Source of the DNA: P52-10 sp041397365
GTDB lineage: Bacteria; Pseudomonadota; Alphaproteobacteria; Rhizobiales; Xanthobacteraceae
DNA: 64,000 bases
Direction of reading: 5' to 3'
Assembly (NCBI GenBank): GCA_041397365.1
Contig: JAWKWT010000010.1
Span: 1-64,000, forward strand
A program made the translations under genes and the position numbers. Below the pieces are notes generated by a model that saw only the letters and a program-made list of their open reading frames with translations, ran no database searches and had not been told where the DNA came from. The first letter of the stretch is position 1, and the number at the start of each line of letters is the position of its first letter. Positions 46,595 to 54,852 of the stretch are shown one piece after another.

Positions 46595-48584
46595 TCAGGA
46601 CGCTTGTCGCAACTGCGGTCCCAGAAAATTATTCAGTTCGACACCCGAGACGGGAGGCGAGTAGAAATAGCCCTGGACCATGGTGCCGCCGAGCTTCCGC
46701 AGCGCGGCCATCTTTTCCTCGGTCTCGACCCCTTCGACAATGCAATCGAGACCCATATCGCGGCTGAGCGCGAGCAATGATTTCACGATCTTCGCGCTGG
46801 TCTGATTGCGATGCAGGCCGATGACGAAGCTGCGATCGATCTTGATCTTCGTCAGCGGTAAAGCGTGCAGCCGCGAGAGCGAGGAATAGCCCGTGCCGAA
46901 ATCGTCCAGGGAAATGCCGCAGCCGAGATACTGAAGCATCTTGGTCGCCTTCCGAACCTGGTCGAAATCGTGGCCGAACGCCGTTTCCGTGACTTCGAGA
47001 TCGAGCCGCGACGGATCGAAGCCGCTCTCCTCGATGATGCGGATGATCGCCAGCATGCTCTCCGACGAGGAAAGATCGTAGGCCGACAGATTGAACGACA
47101 GGCGGATATCGGCCGGCCAGGACCGGGCGGCCGCGAGCGCCTTCGTCAGCAGCGGCCGCGTCAGGCGGCTGATGAATCCGGCCCGCTCCGCGACCGGAAT
47201 GAACTGACCGGGCGAGACCTTGCCCAGCGTCGGGCTGGTCCATCGCGCCAGAGCTTCGAAGGCGACCGTCTTCGTGCTGGCGACGTCGACGATCGGCTGG
47301 AACACAAGCTCCAGCTCGGCGTCGAGATCCGCCATCTTCAACGCCTGCTCGATACGGGCGTCGCGATAGATGGCGGCGATATGCTGGGCGGTGAAGAGCG
47401 TCGGTTGGCCGCGCCGGTCACCGTGCTTGCCGTCGTAGAGCGCGTAGTCGGCATGCTCGAAGAGTTCGGCTGGCGTCTTCGCAAGTCCGGGATAGACGGC
47501 GAAGCCGATCGATCCGGCGATCTGCACGGACGCCTCGGACAGCTCGAACGGCGCGCGGAGCGCATCGCAAAGCTTTTCGCCGATCGCAAGAAGCCGGTCG
47601 TCATCCTGGATATTCGGAACGATGAGCGCGAATTCATCGCCGCCGAGACGCGCGATATAATTGCCGTCCTCCTGGCACAGCAGCGAGAGCCGCCGGCTGA
47701 CCTCGGTCAGCAGCCTGTCGCCGAAAGGGTGCCCGTAGAGGTCGTTGATCGGCTTGAAACCGTCGAGGTCGATGACGCCGAGCGCAAGCGACGAGCCGTT
47801 TTCGGCTGCGGTTTTGACCCGGTTCTCCAGTTCGGCGAAGAAGGCGCGACGGTTCGGAAGGTCCGACAGCGTATCGAGATTGGCGAGCTGGAAATTTTCG
47901 TCGCTGAGCGCCTGGGTTCGAATTTGCGCCTCGATCATGCGCGTGAAATCGCGATGGTTGATCTGAATCATGACGAGCAGTCCGATCGACATGGCCGTCA
48001 TGATGATCGATGCCGCGACGAAGGCCGTCACGCCTGTCGTTCCGAAGTGGACAATGAATCCGGCGCTCGCGGCCAGAAAGACGATGTAGGCGGCGCGCTT
48101 GTTGTGCATCAGACAAAAGACGCAAGTCATGCTCGCCGTAGTGAGGAAGAAGGCCAGCAACGACTGGCTATAGGGGTCTCCGTATGGGAAGAGGACAGCG
48201 GACCCAGCCGACGAATCCAGCTGCCATCAACGTGGCCAGGACGCGGGTCTTTCTCGCTGCGCGGTTGGCCATTTCGATCGTCGGTTCGGTGTGTCGCTTG
48301 ACCCACCAATGATGAATGCGGTTCGCGCTCGCCGCAGTCATGATCGCCGGAAAAACAAGGACGTGCGTCAGCGGCGCTTGCGTATAATAGACGAACGCGA
48401 CCGACCACATGCTCGTCAGCAGCATGACGTACATCATGGGCATTTGCTGCGTGAACGCGCGGTACTGTGCGATCGTGAGATATTGCTCGTCGGCAGGCAG
48501 CGGGGTCGGGCCGCTTGCGCGACGAAGCAAAGTTTTCAAACTCGCGCCGAGCTCCGACAACAGCGATCCCGAACCAGCCGACAT
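46595..48584 (-). pseudogene. Membrane GGDEF-EAL protein, frameshifted
   Basis: On the minus strand from ATG 48584 (GAGGGG upstream) about 125 residues with a hydrophilic leader and membrane segments (AFTQQMPMMYVMLLTSMWSV) are read in one frame. At about 48207-48222 the frame changes: FVGW should continue as SAVLFPYGDPYSQSLLAFF. After more membrane segments come a GGDEF domain (DLDGFKPINDLYGHPFGD, RLGGDEFALI) and an EAL domain (FEALARW, LDDFGTGYSS) with intact motifs. It would make or degrade cyclic-di-GMP under membrane control. The downstream part alone can be translated from 48160. Frameshift in the gene or an error in the sequence is possible. Confidence 0.8.
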
Positions 48585-48691
48585 GTCTGTCCCCTCGATT
48601 CTCGCCCGAGCGAGATTCAGGCGAGACAATGTGCGGAGTTTTGCCGGGAACTCCTTAACGCTTGCCTCCATTGCGGAACTATTTGCTGCAC

Positions 48692-48711
48692 GCCTAGGTA
48701 GAAATATTTAG
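48692..48711 (-). promoter_or_regulatory. Conserved upstream motif, before the GGDEF-EAL gene
   Basis: Read on the minus strand: CTAAATATTTCTACCTAGGC, 17 of 20 bases identical to the plus-strand block at 50301-50320. It ends 108 bases before the GGDEF-EAL start. It overlaps a CtrA-like dyad on the plus strand, TTAG-N7-TTAA (48708-48722). The binding factor is not known. Confidence 0.5.
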
Positions 48712-48869
48712 CGTTTACTTAACCAAACCCGCTGATGCTGCGGCTCACCGCAATCCTGCATGGGATGGGCTGTCCGCCGGGCGATTCTGCTGGATGGACT
48801 AATTTTCTGATACGGTAAAACTTACGAATGGCCATGCATTGTCCTCCGGTCATGAAAGGGTAGCGCGCA

Positions 48870-50102
48870 ATGACGTCAGCGAACGGGAGCGACATGTCGC
48901 AAGCAAGGACGGAAAAGCGGGGAGCCCTTGACGGCGTTCGCGTGCTGGAGCTGACGGCCCTGATCGCCGGGCCGTCCTGCGCACGCTACCTCGCCGACCA
49001 CGGCGCCGAGGTCATCAAGATCGAGCGCTATCCCGACGGCGATGTCGCCCGCGCCGGCATTGACGACGCCGTGGCGCGCGCGCCGATGTATATCCAGCAC
49101 AATGGCGGCAAGAAGAGTCTGTGTATTGATCTGTCGCGGCCGGAGGGGCTTGAGATTGCCCGCGATCTGGTGCGCAAATCGGATGTCGTGATCGAGGCGT
49201 TCACGCCCGGCGTGATGGATCGGCTGGGGCTCGGCTGGGACGAGCTGCGCAAGCTCAATCCGAAGCTGGTGATGTGCTCGATCAGCGGCTTCGGTCAAAG
49301 CGGGCCGAACGCGCAGCGGCCCGGTTATGCGCATATCGCGCATTCGATGACGGGCTGGCTGGCGATGCAGTTTCTGCATCGCGATCCGCCGGAAGCGCCG
49401 CGGGGTCCCGGCATCGCCATCGCCGACGTGATGACCGGCATCGCCGCTTTCGGTGCGATCTGCGCCGCGCTGTTCCGGCGCGAGCGGACCGGCGAGGGCG
49501 AATATGTCGACGTGGCGCTGTTCGATTCCCTGTTCACTGCGAACGACTCCTCGTTGCAGAAATACCTCATCAGCGGCGAGGTGGATGTGTTCTATCACCC
49601 TGTGCATAAGACGCGGGACGGCTATGTGACCGCCAATGTCGGCCCGGATTTCCGCGCCTGGCAGAATGTCTGCAAGGCGATGGGCCGCGTGGACCTGCTC
49701 GACGATCCCCGGTTTTCGACGCAGGCCGCGGTGCGGACCAATCGCGAGGCGGCGACCGATTATGTCCGCGCCTGGCTCGCCGGACAGACCACGGCGGATG
49801 CCGAGCGGATCCTGGTGGAGCACCATGTGGTGACGGGCGTGGTGAAGTCGATCGCGGATGCCGCGCGCCAGCCCCAGGTGGTCGCGCGCGAACTAACCAA
49901 GACCGTCGACGATCCGGTGCTCGGCCGGATCGAGGTGGTCAATTCGGCGCTGAAATATCGCAACAGCGAGGCGACCGTGCGCGGTCATGCGCCGACGCTC
50001 GGCGAGCACAATGCCGCCGTGTTGCAGAAGTTGCTGGGCTATTCTCCGGAGCAGATTGAAGCGTTGCAGGCGAAGGGCGTCCTCAAGCGAGAGGTGAAAT
50101 AG
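48870..50102 (+). CDS. Family III (CaiB/BaiF) CoA-transferase
   Basis: 410 residues. It begins with a hydrophilic leader and GALDGVRVLELTALIAGPSC, then VIKIERYPDGDVAR and HNGGKKSLCIDLSRPEG. The catalytic aspartate is Asp186 in IADVMTG, and GEGEYVDVALFDSLF follows. The C-terminal GHAPTLGEHNAAVLQKLLGY and EALQAKGVL are typical. An in-frame ATG at 48894 is a possible alternative start. It is a single gene between the divergent GGDEF-EAL gene and the LodA gene, so its pathway partners are not obvious. Confidence 0.9.
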   Translation: MTSANGSDMSQARTEKRGALDGVRVLELTALIAGPSCARYLADHGAEVIKIERYPDGDVARAGIDDAVARAPMYIQHNGGKKSLCIDLSRPEGLEIARDLVRKSDVVIEAFTPGVMDRLGLGWDELRKLNPKLVMCSISGFGQSGPNAQRPGYAHIAHSMTGWLAMQFLHRDPPEAPRGPGIAIADVMTGIAAFGAICAALFRRERTGEGEYVDVALFDSLFTANDSSLQKYLISGEVDVFYHPVHKTRDGYVTANVGPDFRAWQNVCKAMGRVDLLDDPRFSTQAAVRTNREAATDYVRAWLAGQTTADAERILVEHHVVTGVVKSIADAARQPQVVARELTKTVDDPVLGRIEVVNSALKYRNSEATVRGHAPTLGEHNAAVLQKLLGYSPEQIEALQAKGVLKREVK

Positions 50103-50429
50103 GGCGTCCTCGCCTCGGGGCGAAACCGTTTGGCAATTCCGTTTCAGCCCTTCGCCGCCGCCGTGCCTTCCGTCGTCTGACGCGCGAGACCGCCGGCAGC
50201 CGCAAATACCGTACGCAGTTTCTTGCGTGTTCGTGTCGCATGTGAAGACCGTCGAATGAAAGCGACGCGAGTCGACGCGGAGTGTGCGGGCAATTTCTTG
50301 TTAAAGATTTCTACCTACGCATGATGTCGTGCCGCGCGTGCTTCGCTGTCCGGATGCAGGCTTCCGGCCGCCGTGGCCGGATGGCCGCTCGATGATCTGG
50401 CGCTGCTCTGCGAACGAGGGATACGTATT
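50103..50429. other. Intergenic region upstream of the LodA-type gene
   Basis: 327 bases without a supported gene. It holds the 20-base motif at 50301-50320 shared with the GGDEF-EAL upstream region and the GAGGG ribosome site at 50416-50420. I see no terminator of clear form after the CoA-transferase gene. Confidence 0.6.
50301..50320 (+). promoter_or_regulatory. Conserved upstream motif, before the LodA-type gene
   Basis: TTAAAGATTTCTACCTACGC, 17 of 20 identical to the minus-strand block at 48692-48711. It ends 110 bases before the GTG start of the LodA-type gene, almost the same spacing (108) as the other copy, which suggests a shared promoter or activator. Confidence 0.5.
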
Positions 50430-52391
50430 GTGAAACGTCGCGACTTTCTGATCGGCGCATCGGCTCTCGGCCTTGCAGCGCCCTCGCTGTTCAAGGCGGG
50501 GGTGCTTCCGTTGCAGGCGCAGGAGGCGGCGCCGGCAGGCGCGCGGATCGTTCGCGCGGCGATTTTTCCGGCGATCGGATTTTCGCGCGTCGGCAATAGC
50601 GGCGAATGGTTTCTCGCGCCGGAAGTTCCCGGTCTGATGAACGAGCCCGCCGGCGGATTCAAGCAGGGGCCGAACCACGTCAAGAAGCAGGTCCAGCGCT
50701 TTCGTGTGTATGGCTATGACGATCAGGGGCGCGTGGTGCGCGAGCTTGGCGCAGGCGACGGCTTGCGCTGGACGGTGCATGTGGCCAACACCAAGGCCGC
50801 CTGGTACGGCTATTCGAATGCGATGGACGGCGGCGAGCATGCACCCGGCATTCCGGGCGCGCTGCGCAACGCCAACATCGAATCCGCCCGCCGCGCGGAG
50901 ATGCTGGTCATCGATGCGGGCCCGGTGCGGATCGATGGCATGTCGAAGAATGTCGATGGCCGCGATGTCGCCTATCGCATGGCCGGCCAGTTCTGGAAGA
51001 AGATTCCTGTGATGCTCGGCCATCTGCGCACCGACGAATCGGGACGGCTGCTGGTGTTTCCCGCCGACGGCGTTGCCAATTCGGCGTTGCCGCAGAACCC
51101 GGTGCGCGACTTCACCAACAATGACGGCTGGCATGACGATTGGTGCGACGGCTGGGTGAAGGCCACGGTTCGCGTCGGCGATGCCGATGTGGAGTGCGAT
51201 CCGGCCTGGGTGGTCTGTTGCGGTCCGAAATTCGCGCCGCAGATCGAGCCGATCGTGACGCTGTACGACGCGGCGCGCGAAGCGATGGTCGCCTCCGGTC
51301 ACATCAAGGCGATTGCTGCGCCTGTCTCCTTCCGCCGCGACGCGCTGCCGATCCTGCGGCGCTCCGGCATGATGCAGTGGGTCGCGCAGGCGTCCTATCT
51401 CAGCACGGCATGGATCGGTATCGACGATCTGTCCGATCCGTCCGTCATCAGATCATTGTCCGATCCGTCGGAAAACACCCGTCCGGCGCGCGAGAAAATT
51501 CTTGCAGCGTTCCGCAAGCCCGGCGGCGAAGACGTTCGCGCCGGTGCATTGCCGCCGATGCTGGGCGATGGCGTCAATTTCCCCGGCAGCCCGACCGGCT
51601 GGCTCACGCTGACGCCGACGCAGCATAAAATCCTCGACCATTGGGCCAAGGGCGAGTTCGCCAACGATCTCGACGATGCGGCCGCAGACAAGATCGAGAA
51701 GCTCGACGACATGCCGCTGTCGCTGCGGCCCGAGGCGCTCACCCGCGCGGCGCTGGATGCGTGCTCCGGCGGCGCGTTCCATCCGGGCGTCGAGATCACC
51801 TGGCCGATCCGCCATGCGGCGCTCTATCGTTCGACCAAGGAAACGTCGCTGCCGTTCCGTGTCGCGATCTCGAACCGCAAGAGCCTGATTCAGGATGTCG
51901 GCCTGCAACTCAATCCGCAGAACGTCTTCAACAACACGCATCGCAGCGAGGATGGCGCGCCGGTCGGCCCGCAAGCGCCCGGCGATCTGACGCGCTGGAT
52001 GGGCGTGCCCTGGCAGGGCGATGCGTTCAGCTGCCAGTCGGTGCTGACGGCGGAAGGATTCCCGACGCCGGTGTGGTGGCCAGCGCTGCTGCCGGTCGAT
52101 GTGCTGCCGGAAGGTTTTTACAAGCAGATGATGCGCGCGGATCTCTCCGCGGAGGAGCGGATGCGGTTTTATCATGCGCGCGTGGCTTGGTCGCGCGGCG
52201 CGGCCGGTACGGGCCTGCATGTCGAAGCGAGCTACACCGACGGGCTTCGCCGCATGATCGAATTGTGGACGCAGATGGGTGTCGTCGTGCGGCGCGAGGG
52301 ACCGAGGGACCTCCTCGGCGTACCGAAGGATATCTATGTCGAAGTGCAGCGCGGCCCGCTGGACCTCGCTGTCCACAAAGACCGTCCCTGA
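50430..52391 (+). CDS. LodA/GoxA family oxidase, probable cysteine tryptophylquinone enzyme
   Basis: 653 residues from GTG 50430 with GAGGG nine bases upstream. The N-terminus KRRDFLIGASALGLAAPSLF is a twin-arginine-type export signal. The mature start IVRAAIFPAIGFSRVGNSGEWFLAPEVPG is the family hallmark. LodA enzymes oxidise amino acids, releasing hydrogen peroxide, with a cofactor made by linking a Cys to a Trp. The likely pair here is Cys535 in GDAFSC, with Asp531 four residues before it as in LodA, and Trp549 or Trp550 in VWWPALLP. Substrate (lysine, glycine or other) is not predictable. The LodB-type flavoprotein gene follows 7 bases later. Confidence 0.8.
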   Translation: MKRRDFLIGASALGLAAPSLFKAGVLPLQAQEAAPAGARIVRAAIFPAIGFSRVGNSGEWFLAPEVPGLMNEPAGGFKQGPNHVKKQVQRFRVYGYDDQGRVVRELGAGDGLRWTVHVANTKAAWYGYSNAMDGGEHAPGIPGALRNANIESARRAEMLVIDAGPVRIDGMSKNVDGRDVAYRMAGQFWKKIPVMLGHLRTDESGRLLVFPADGVANSALPQNPVRDFTNNDGWHDDWCDGWVKATVRVGDADVECDPAWVVCCGPKFAPQIEPIVTLYDAAREAMVASGHIKAIAAPVSFRRDALPILRRSGMMQWVAQASYLSTAWIGIDDLSDPSVIRSLSDPSENTRPAREKILAAFRKPGGEDVRAGALPPMLGDGVNFPGSPTGWLTLTPTQHKILDHWAKGEFANDLDDAAADKIEKLDDMPLSLRPEALTRAALDACSGGAFHPGVEITWPIRHAALYRSTKETSLPFRVAISNRKSLIQDVGLQLNPQNVFNNTHRSEDGAPVGPQAPGDLTRWMGVPWQGDAFSCQSVLTAEGFPTPVWWPALLPVDVLPEGFYKQMMRADLSAEERMRFYHARVAWSRGAAGTGLHVEASYTDGLRRMIELWTQMGVVVRREGPRDLLGVPKDIYVEVQRGPLDLAVHKDRP

Positions 52392-52397
52392 TCGCGC

Positions 52398-53474
52398 ATG
52401 CACCGTGTCGTGATCCTGGGCGCCGGCATGGCCGGCATGGCCTGCGCCCGCGCGCTGACGCGGCTGGGACATCGCCCGTGCCTCGTCGCACCGGAGCACG
52501 ACGCCGCCAATCGCGGCGAGACGCTGTCGTTTCGCGCAGCGCCGTTTCTGGAAAAACTCGGCTGGTCCGGCTTTCTTGACGCGGACGCGGCGATTGCGTG
52601 TCAGGGGCGCTACTCGGTTTGGGGCAGCTCCGCGCTGCGGCAGGACACTTTTCAGCAGGAGGGCGAATCCGGCTGGCATATCGATCGGCGGCGTCTCGAA
52701 GCGCGCATAGCTGAGTCGCTCGTCGGCTGCGTCGAACGGATTTGCGGCGAGGCCCGGCAACTCTCACGCGCGCCGGACCGCATCGTGATCGATCTTGCCG
52801 ACGGCGCTGCAATCGAGGCTGGCTATGTGATCGACTGTTCCGGCCGCGCGACGGTGACGGCCGGATCTGTGACGCCGCCACGCCGGCTCGACAGGCTCGT
52901 CGCGTGTTACGGAATTTACACGCTCGACGACGACGTCGAGGTCGCGCCCGCGACCCTTGTCGAGGCGGTCGCCTCGGGCTGGTGGTACATGTCGGTGATG
53001 CCCGGCGCGCGCGTGCTGCTGGGCTTCTTTACGGATTCGGATTTACTGCCGCAGAGCCTGCGCAAGAATCTTCATGCGTGGGCCGACATGGCGTCGCAGA
53101 CGCACGCGGTGTCGGCGCGGCTTGTCAGTCTCGGCATCGATGCGGCGGCGCTGGATCAGCTCCAATTCGCGCCGGCCAGCACCACGACGATGTCGCGGCT
53201 GATCGAGCATCGCATCATCCGCGCAGGGGATGCTGCGAGCGCGCTGGATCCCTTGGGCGCGAACGGTCTTGCGACCGCGCTGTGGGGCGGGGTGCGCGCG
53301 GCCGACAGCGTGATCGGCCTGCTTGCCGGCGACGATGCGCCGTCGAGACTTTACGAGCAGCAATTCCTGGAAGGCATTACGTCCCATCTCGTCACGCAGA
53401 GGGCGATGTACGCATCGGAGACGCGCTTCATGCATGAACCGTTCTGGCAGAGGCGCCGCGGCGGTCCGGGCTGA
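52398..53474 (+). CDS. LodB-type FAD-dependent maturation protein
   Basis: 358 residues. An FAD-binding GAGMAG motif lies at residues 8-13 (VVILGAGMAGMACARALTRL), and GDAASALDPLGANGLATALWGG is the second FAD segment typical of tryptophan-halogenase-like flavoproteins. LodB proteins are needed to convert the precursor of LodA-type oxidases into the quinone-bearing enzyme. The protein has no export signal, so it should act in the cytoplasm before the oxidase is exported. Gene order, oxidase then flavoprotein, is as in the known lod pairs. It lies in the same direction 7 bases downstream. Confidence 0.85.
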   Translation: MHRVVILGAGMAGMACARALTRLGHRPCLVAPEHDAANRGETLSFRAAPFLEKLGWSGFLDADAAIACQGRYSVWGSSALRQDTFQQEGESGWHIDRRRLEARIAESLVGCVERICGEARQLSRAPDRIVIDLADGAAIEAGYVIDCSGRATVTAGSVTPPRRLDRLVACYGIYTLDDDVEVAPATLVEAVASGWWYMSVMPGARVLLGFFTDSDLLPQSLRKNLHAWADMASQTHAVSARLVSLGIDAAALDQLQFAPASTTTMSRLIEHRIIRAGDAASALDPLGANGLATALWGGVRAADSVIGLLAGDDAPSRLYEQQFLEGITSHLVTQRAMYASETRFMHEPFWQRRRGGPG

Positions 53475-53607
53475 GGCAATGCTCGTGCCGGATTGATCTC
53501 GCGTTGAAAGTGCGATTTGACGTTTCCTTGCGGCCCGCAATCGATTACGCAGACAATCGGCCGTCGGCTTCGTGATCGGGATTCAACCATCCACAGGACC
53601 TTGAGGA

Positions 53608-54852
53608 ATGACGTATCAGCTTCTGAAGGGCGTGCGCGTGATCGAAAGCTCCGCCTTCATCGCCGCGCCGCTGGGAGGATTGACGCTGGCGCAATATGGC
53701 GCGGACGTCATCCGGGTGGAGATGATCGGCGGCGGCATCGACTATCTGCGCTGGCCGATGGCCCCGGAGGGCCGCAGCCTCTATTGGACCGGCCTGAACA
53801 AGTCCAAGCGGTCGATCGCCATCGATCTGCGCAAGCCCCAGGGGCGCGAGCTGGTGGCGGCGCTGGCGGCTTCGCCGCAATCCGGTATCCTGCTCACCAA
53901 TGTCGCCGCGCCCTGGCTGACGCATGCGAGCCTTGCCGCGCGGCGCAAGAACATGATTACCTGCACGATCGAGGGAAATCCGGACGGCACCACCGCGGTC
54001 GACTACACCGTCAACAGCGCCACCGGCTATCCTTACGTCACCGGCAACGCGAACTCCGAGACGCCGGTCAACCATGTGCTGCCGGCCTGGGATCTCGCCT
54101 GCGCGATGCAGGGCGCGTTCGCGGTGCTCGCTGCTTACATGCGGCGGCAGGCGACGGGGGAAGGCGCGGAAATCCGGATCTCGCTCGCCGACATCGCCTT
54201 CTCGACGCTGTCGCATCTCGGCGTGCTGGCGGATGCGGAGCTGTTCGATCAGGAGCGGCCGGCGATCGGCAACTACGTCTACGGGTCGTTCGGCCGCGAT
54301 TTCGCCTGCGCCGATGGCGAGCGGGTGATGGTCGCCGCGATCTCCGCGCGCCAGTGGCAGTCGCTGGTCGAGGCGTGCGATTGCGCGGAAGCGCTTGCCG
54401 CCGCCGAGAAAAAGGCGGGGCTTTCGTTTTCCGTCGAGGCCGACCGATATGAAGGGCGCGAGGCGATCGCCGAAATCGTCGGCGGCTGGATCGGCGCGCG
54501 CAATCTGGCGGAGGTTGCCGCCAGCTTCGACGCCAAGGGCGTCTGCTGGGGCCGCTATCGCACCGCGCGCGGGCTGGTGCAGGACGATTGGCGTGTCTCG
54601 ACGCAAAATCCGATCTTCAGCCGCATCGCCACGCCCGGCATCGGCGAGCATCTCACAGCCGGCCCGACCGCGCGCTTCGCCGGCCTCGATCGCGGCCCGG
54701 TCGCGCCCGCGCCGCTGCTCGGCGAGCACACCGATGCTGTATTGTCGGAATTGCTGGGGCTGTCCGGCGAGGCGATCGGCAAGCTGCATGATTCCGGCGT
54801 GGTCGCGGGCCCCGACCGCGATCCCACCGTTTCGAGGAGACATTCGAGATGA
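53608..54852 (+). CDS. mct: Mesaconyl-CoA C1-C4 CoA-transferase (2-methylfumaryl-CoA isomerase)
   Basis: 414 residues. Among CaiB/BaiF enzymes it has the specific pattern of the isomerase Mct from Chloroflexus: VIESSAFIAAPLGGLTLAQY, GGGIDYLRWPM, VDYTVNSATG, GNYVYGSFGRDF and LHDSGVVAGPDRDP at the end. The catalytic aspartate is Asp162 in AWDLACAMQG. Mct moves CoA within the mesaconate molecule. The adjacent acyl-CoA dehydrogenase gene overlaps by 4 bases and resembles methylsuccinyl-CoA dehydrogenase, which makes mesaconyl-CoA, so the two steps would be consecutive. Annotation rests on sequence memory of the family, not on a search. Confidence 0.78.
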   Translation: MTYQLLKGVRVIESSAFIAAPLGGLTLAQYGADVIRVEMIGGGIDYLRWPMAPEGRSLYWTGLNKSKRSIAIDLRKPQGRELVAALAASPQSGILLTNVAAPWLTHASLAARRKNMITCTIEGNPDGTTAVDYTVNSATGYPYVTGNANSETPVNHVLPAWDLACAMQGAFAVLAAYMRRQATGEGAEIRISLADIAFSTLSHLGVLADAELFDQERPAIGNYVYGSFGRDFACADGERVMVAAISARQWQSLVEACDCAEALAAAEKKAGLSFSVEADRYEGREAIAEIVGGWIGARNLAEVAASFDAKGVCWGRYRTARGLVQDDWRVSTQNPIFSRIATPGIGEHLTAGPTARFAGLDRGPVAPAPLLGEHTDAVLSELLGLSGEAIGKLHDSGVVAGPDRDPTVSRRHSR

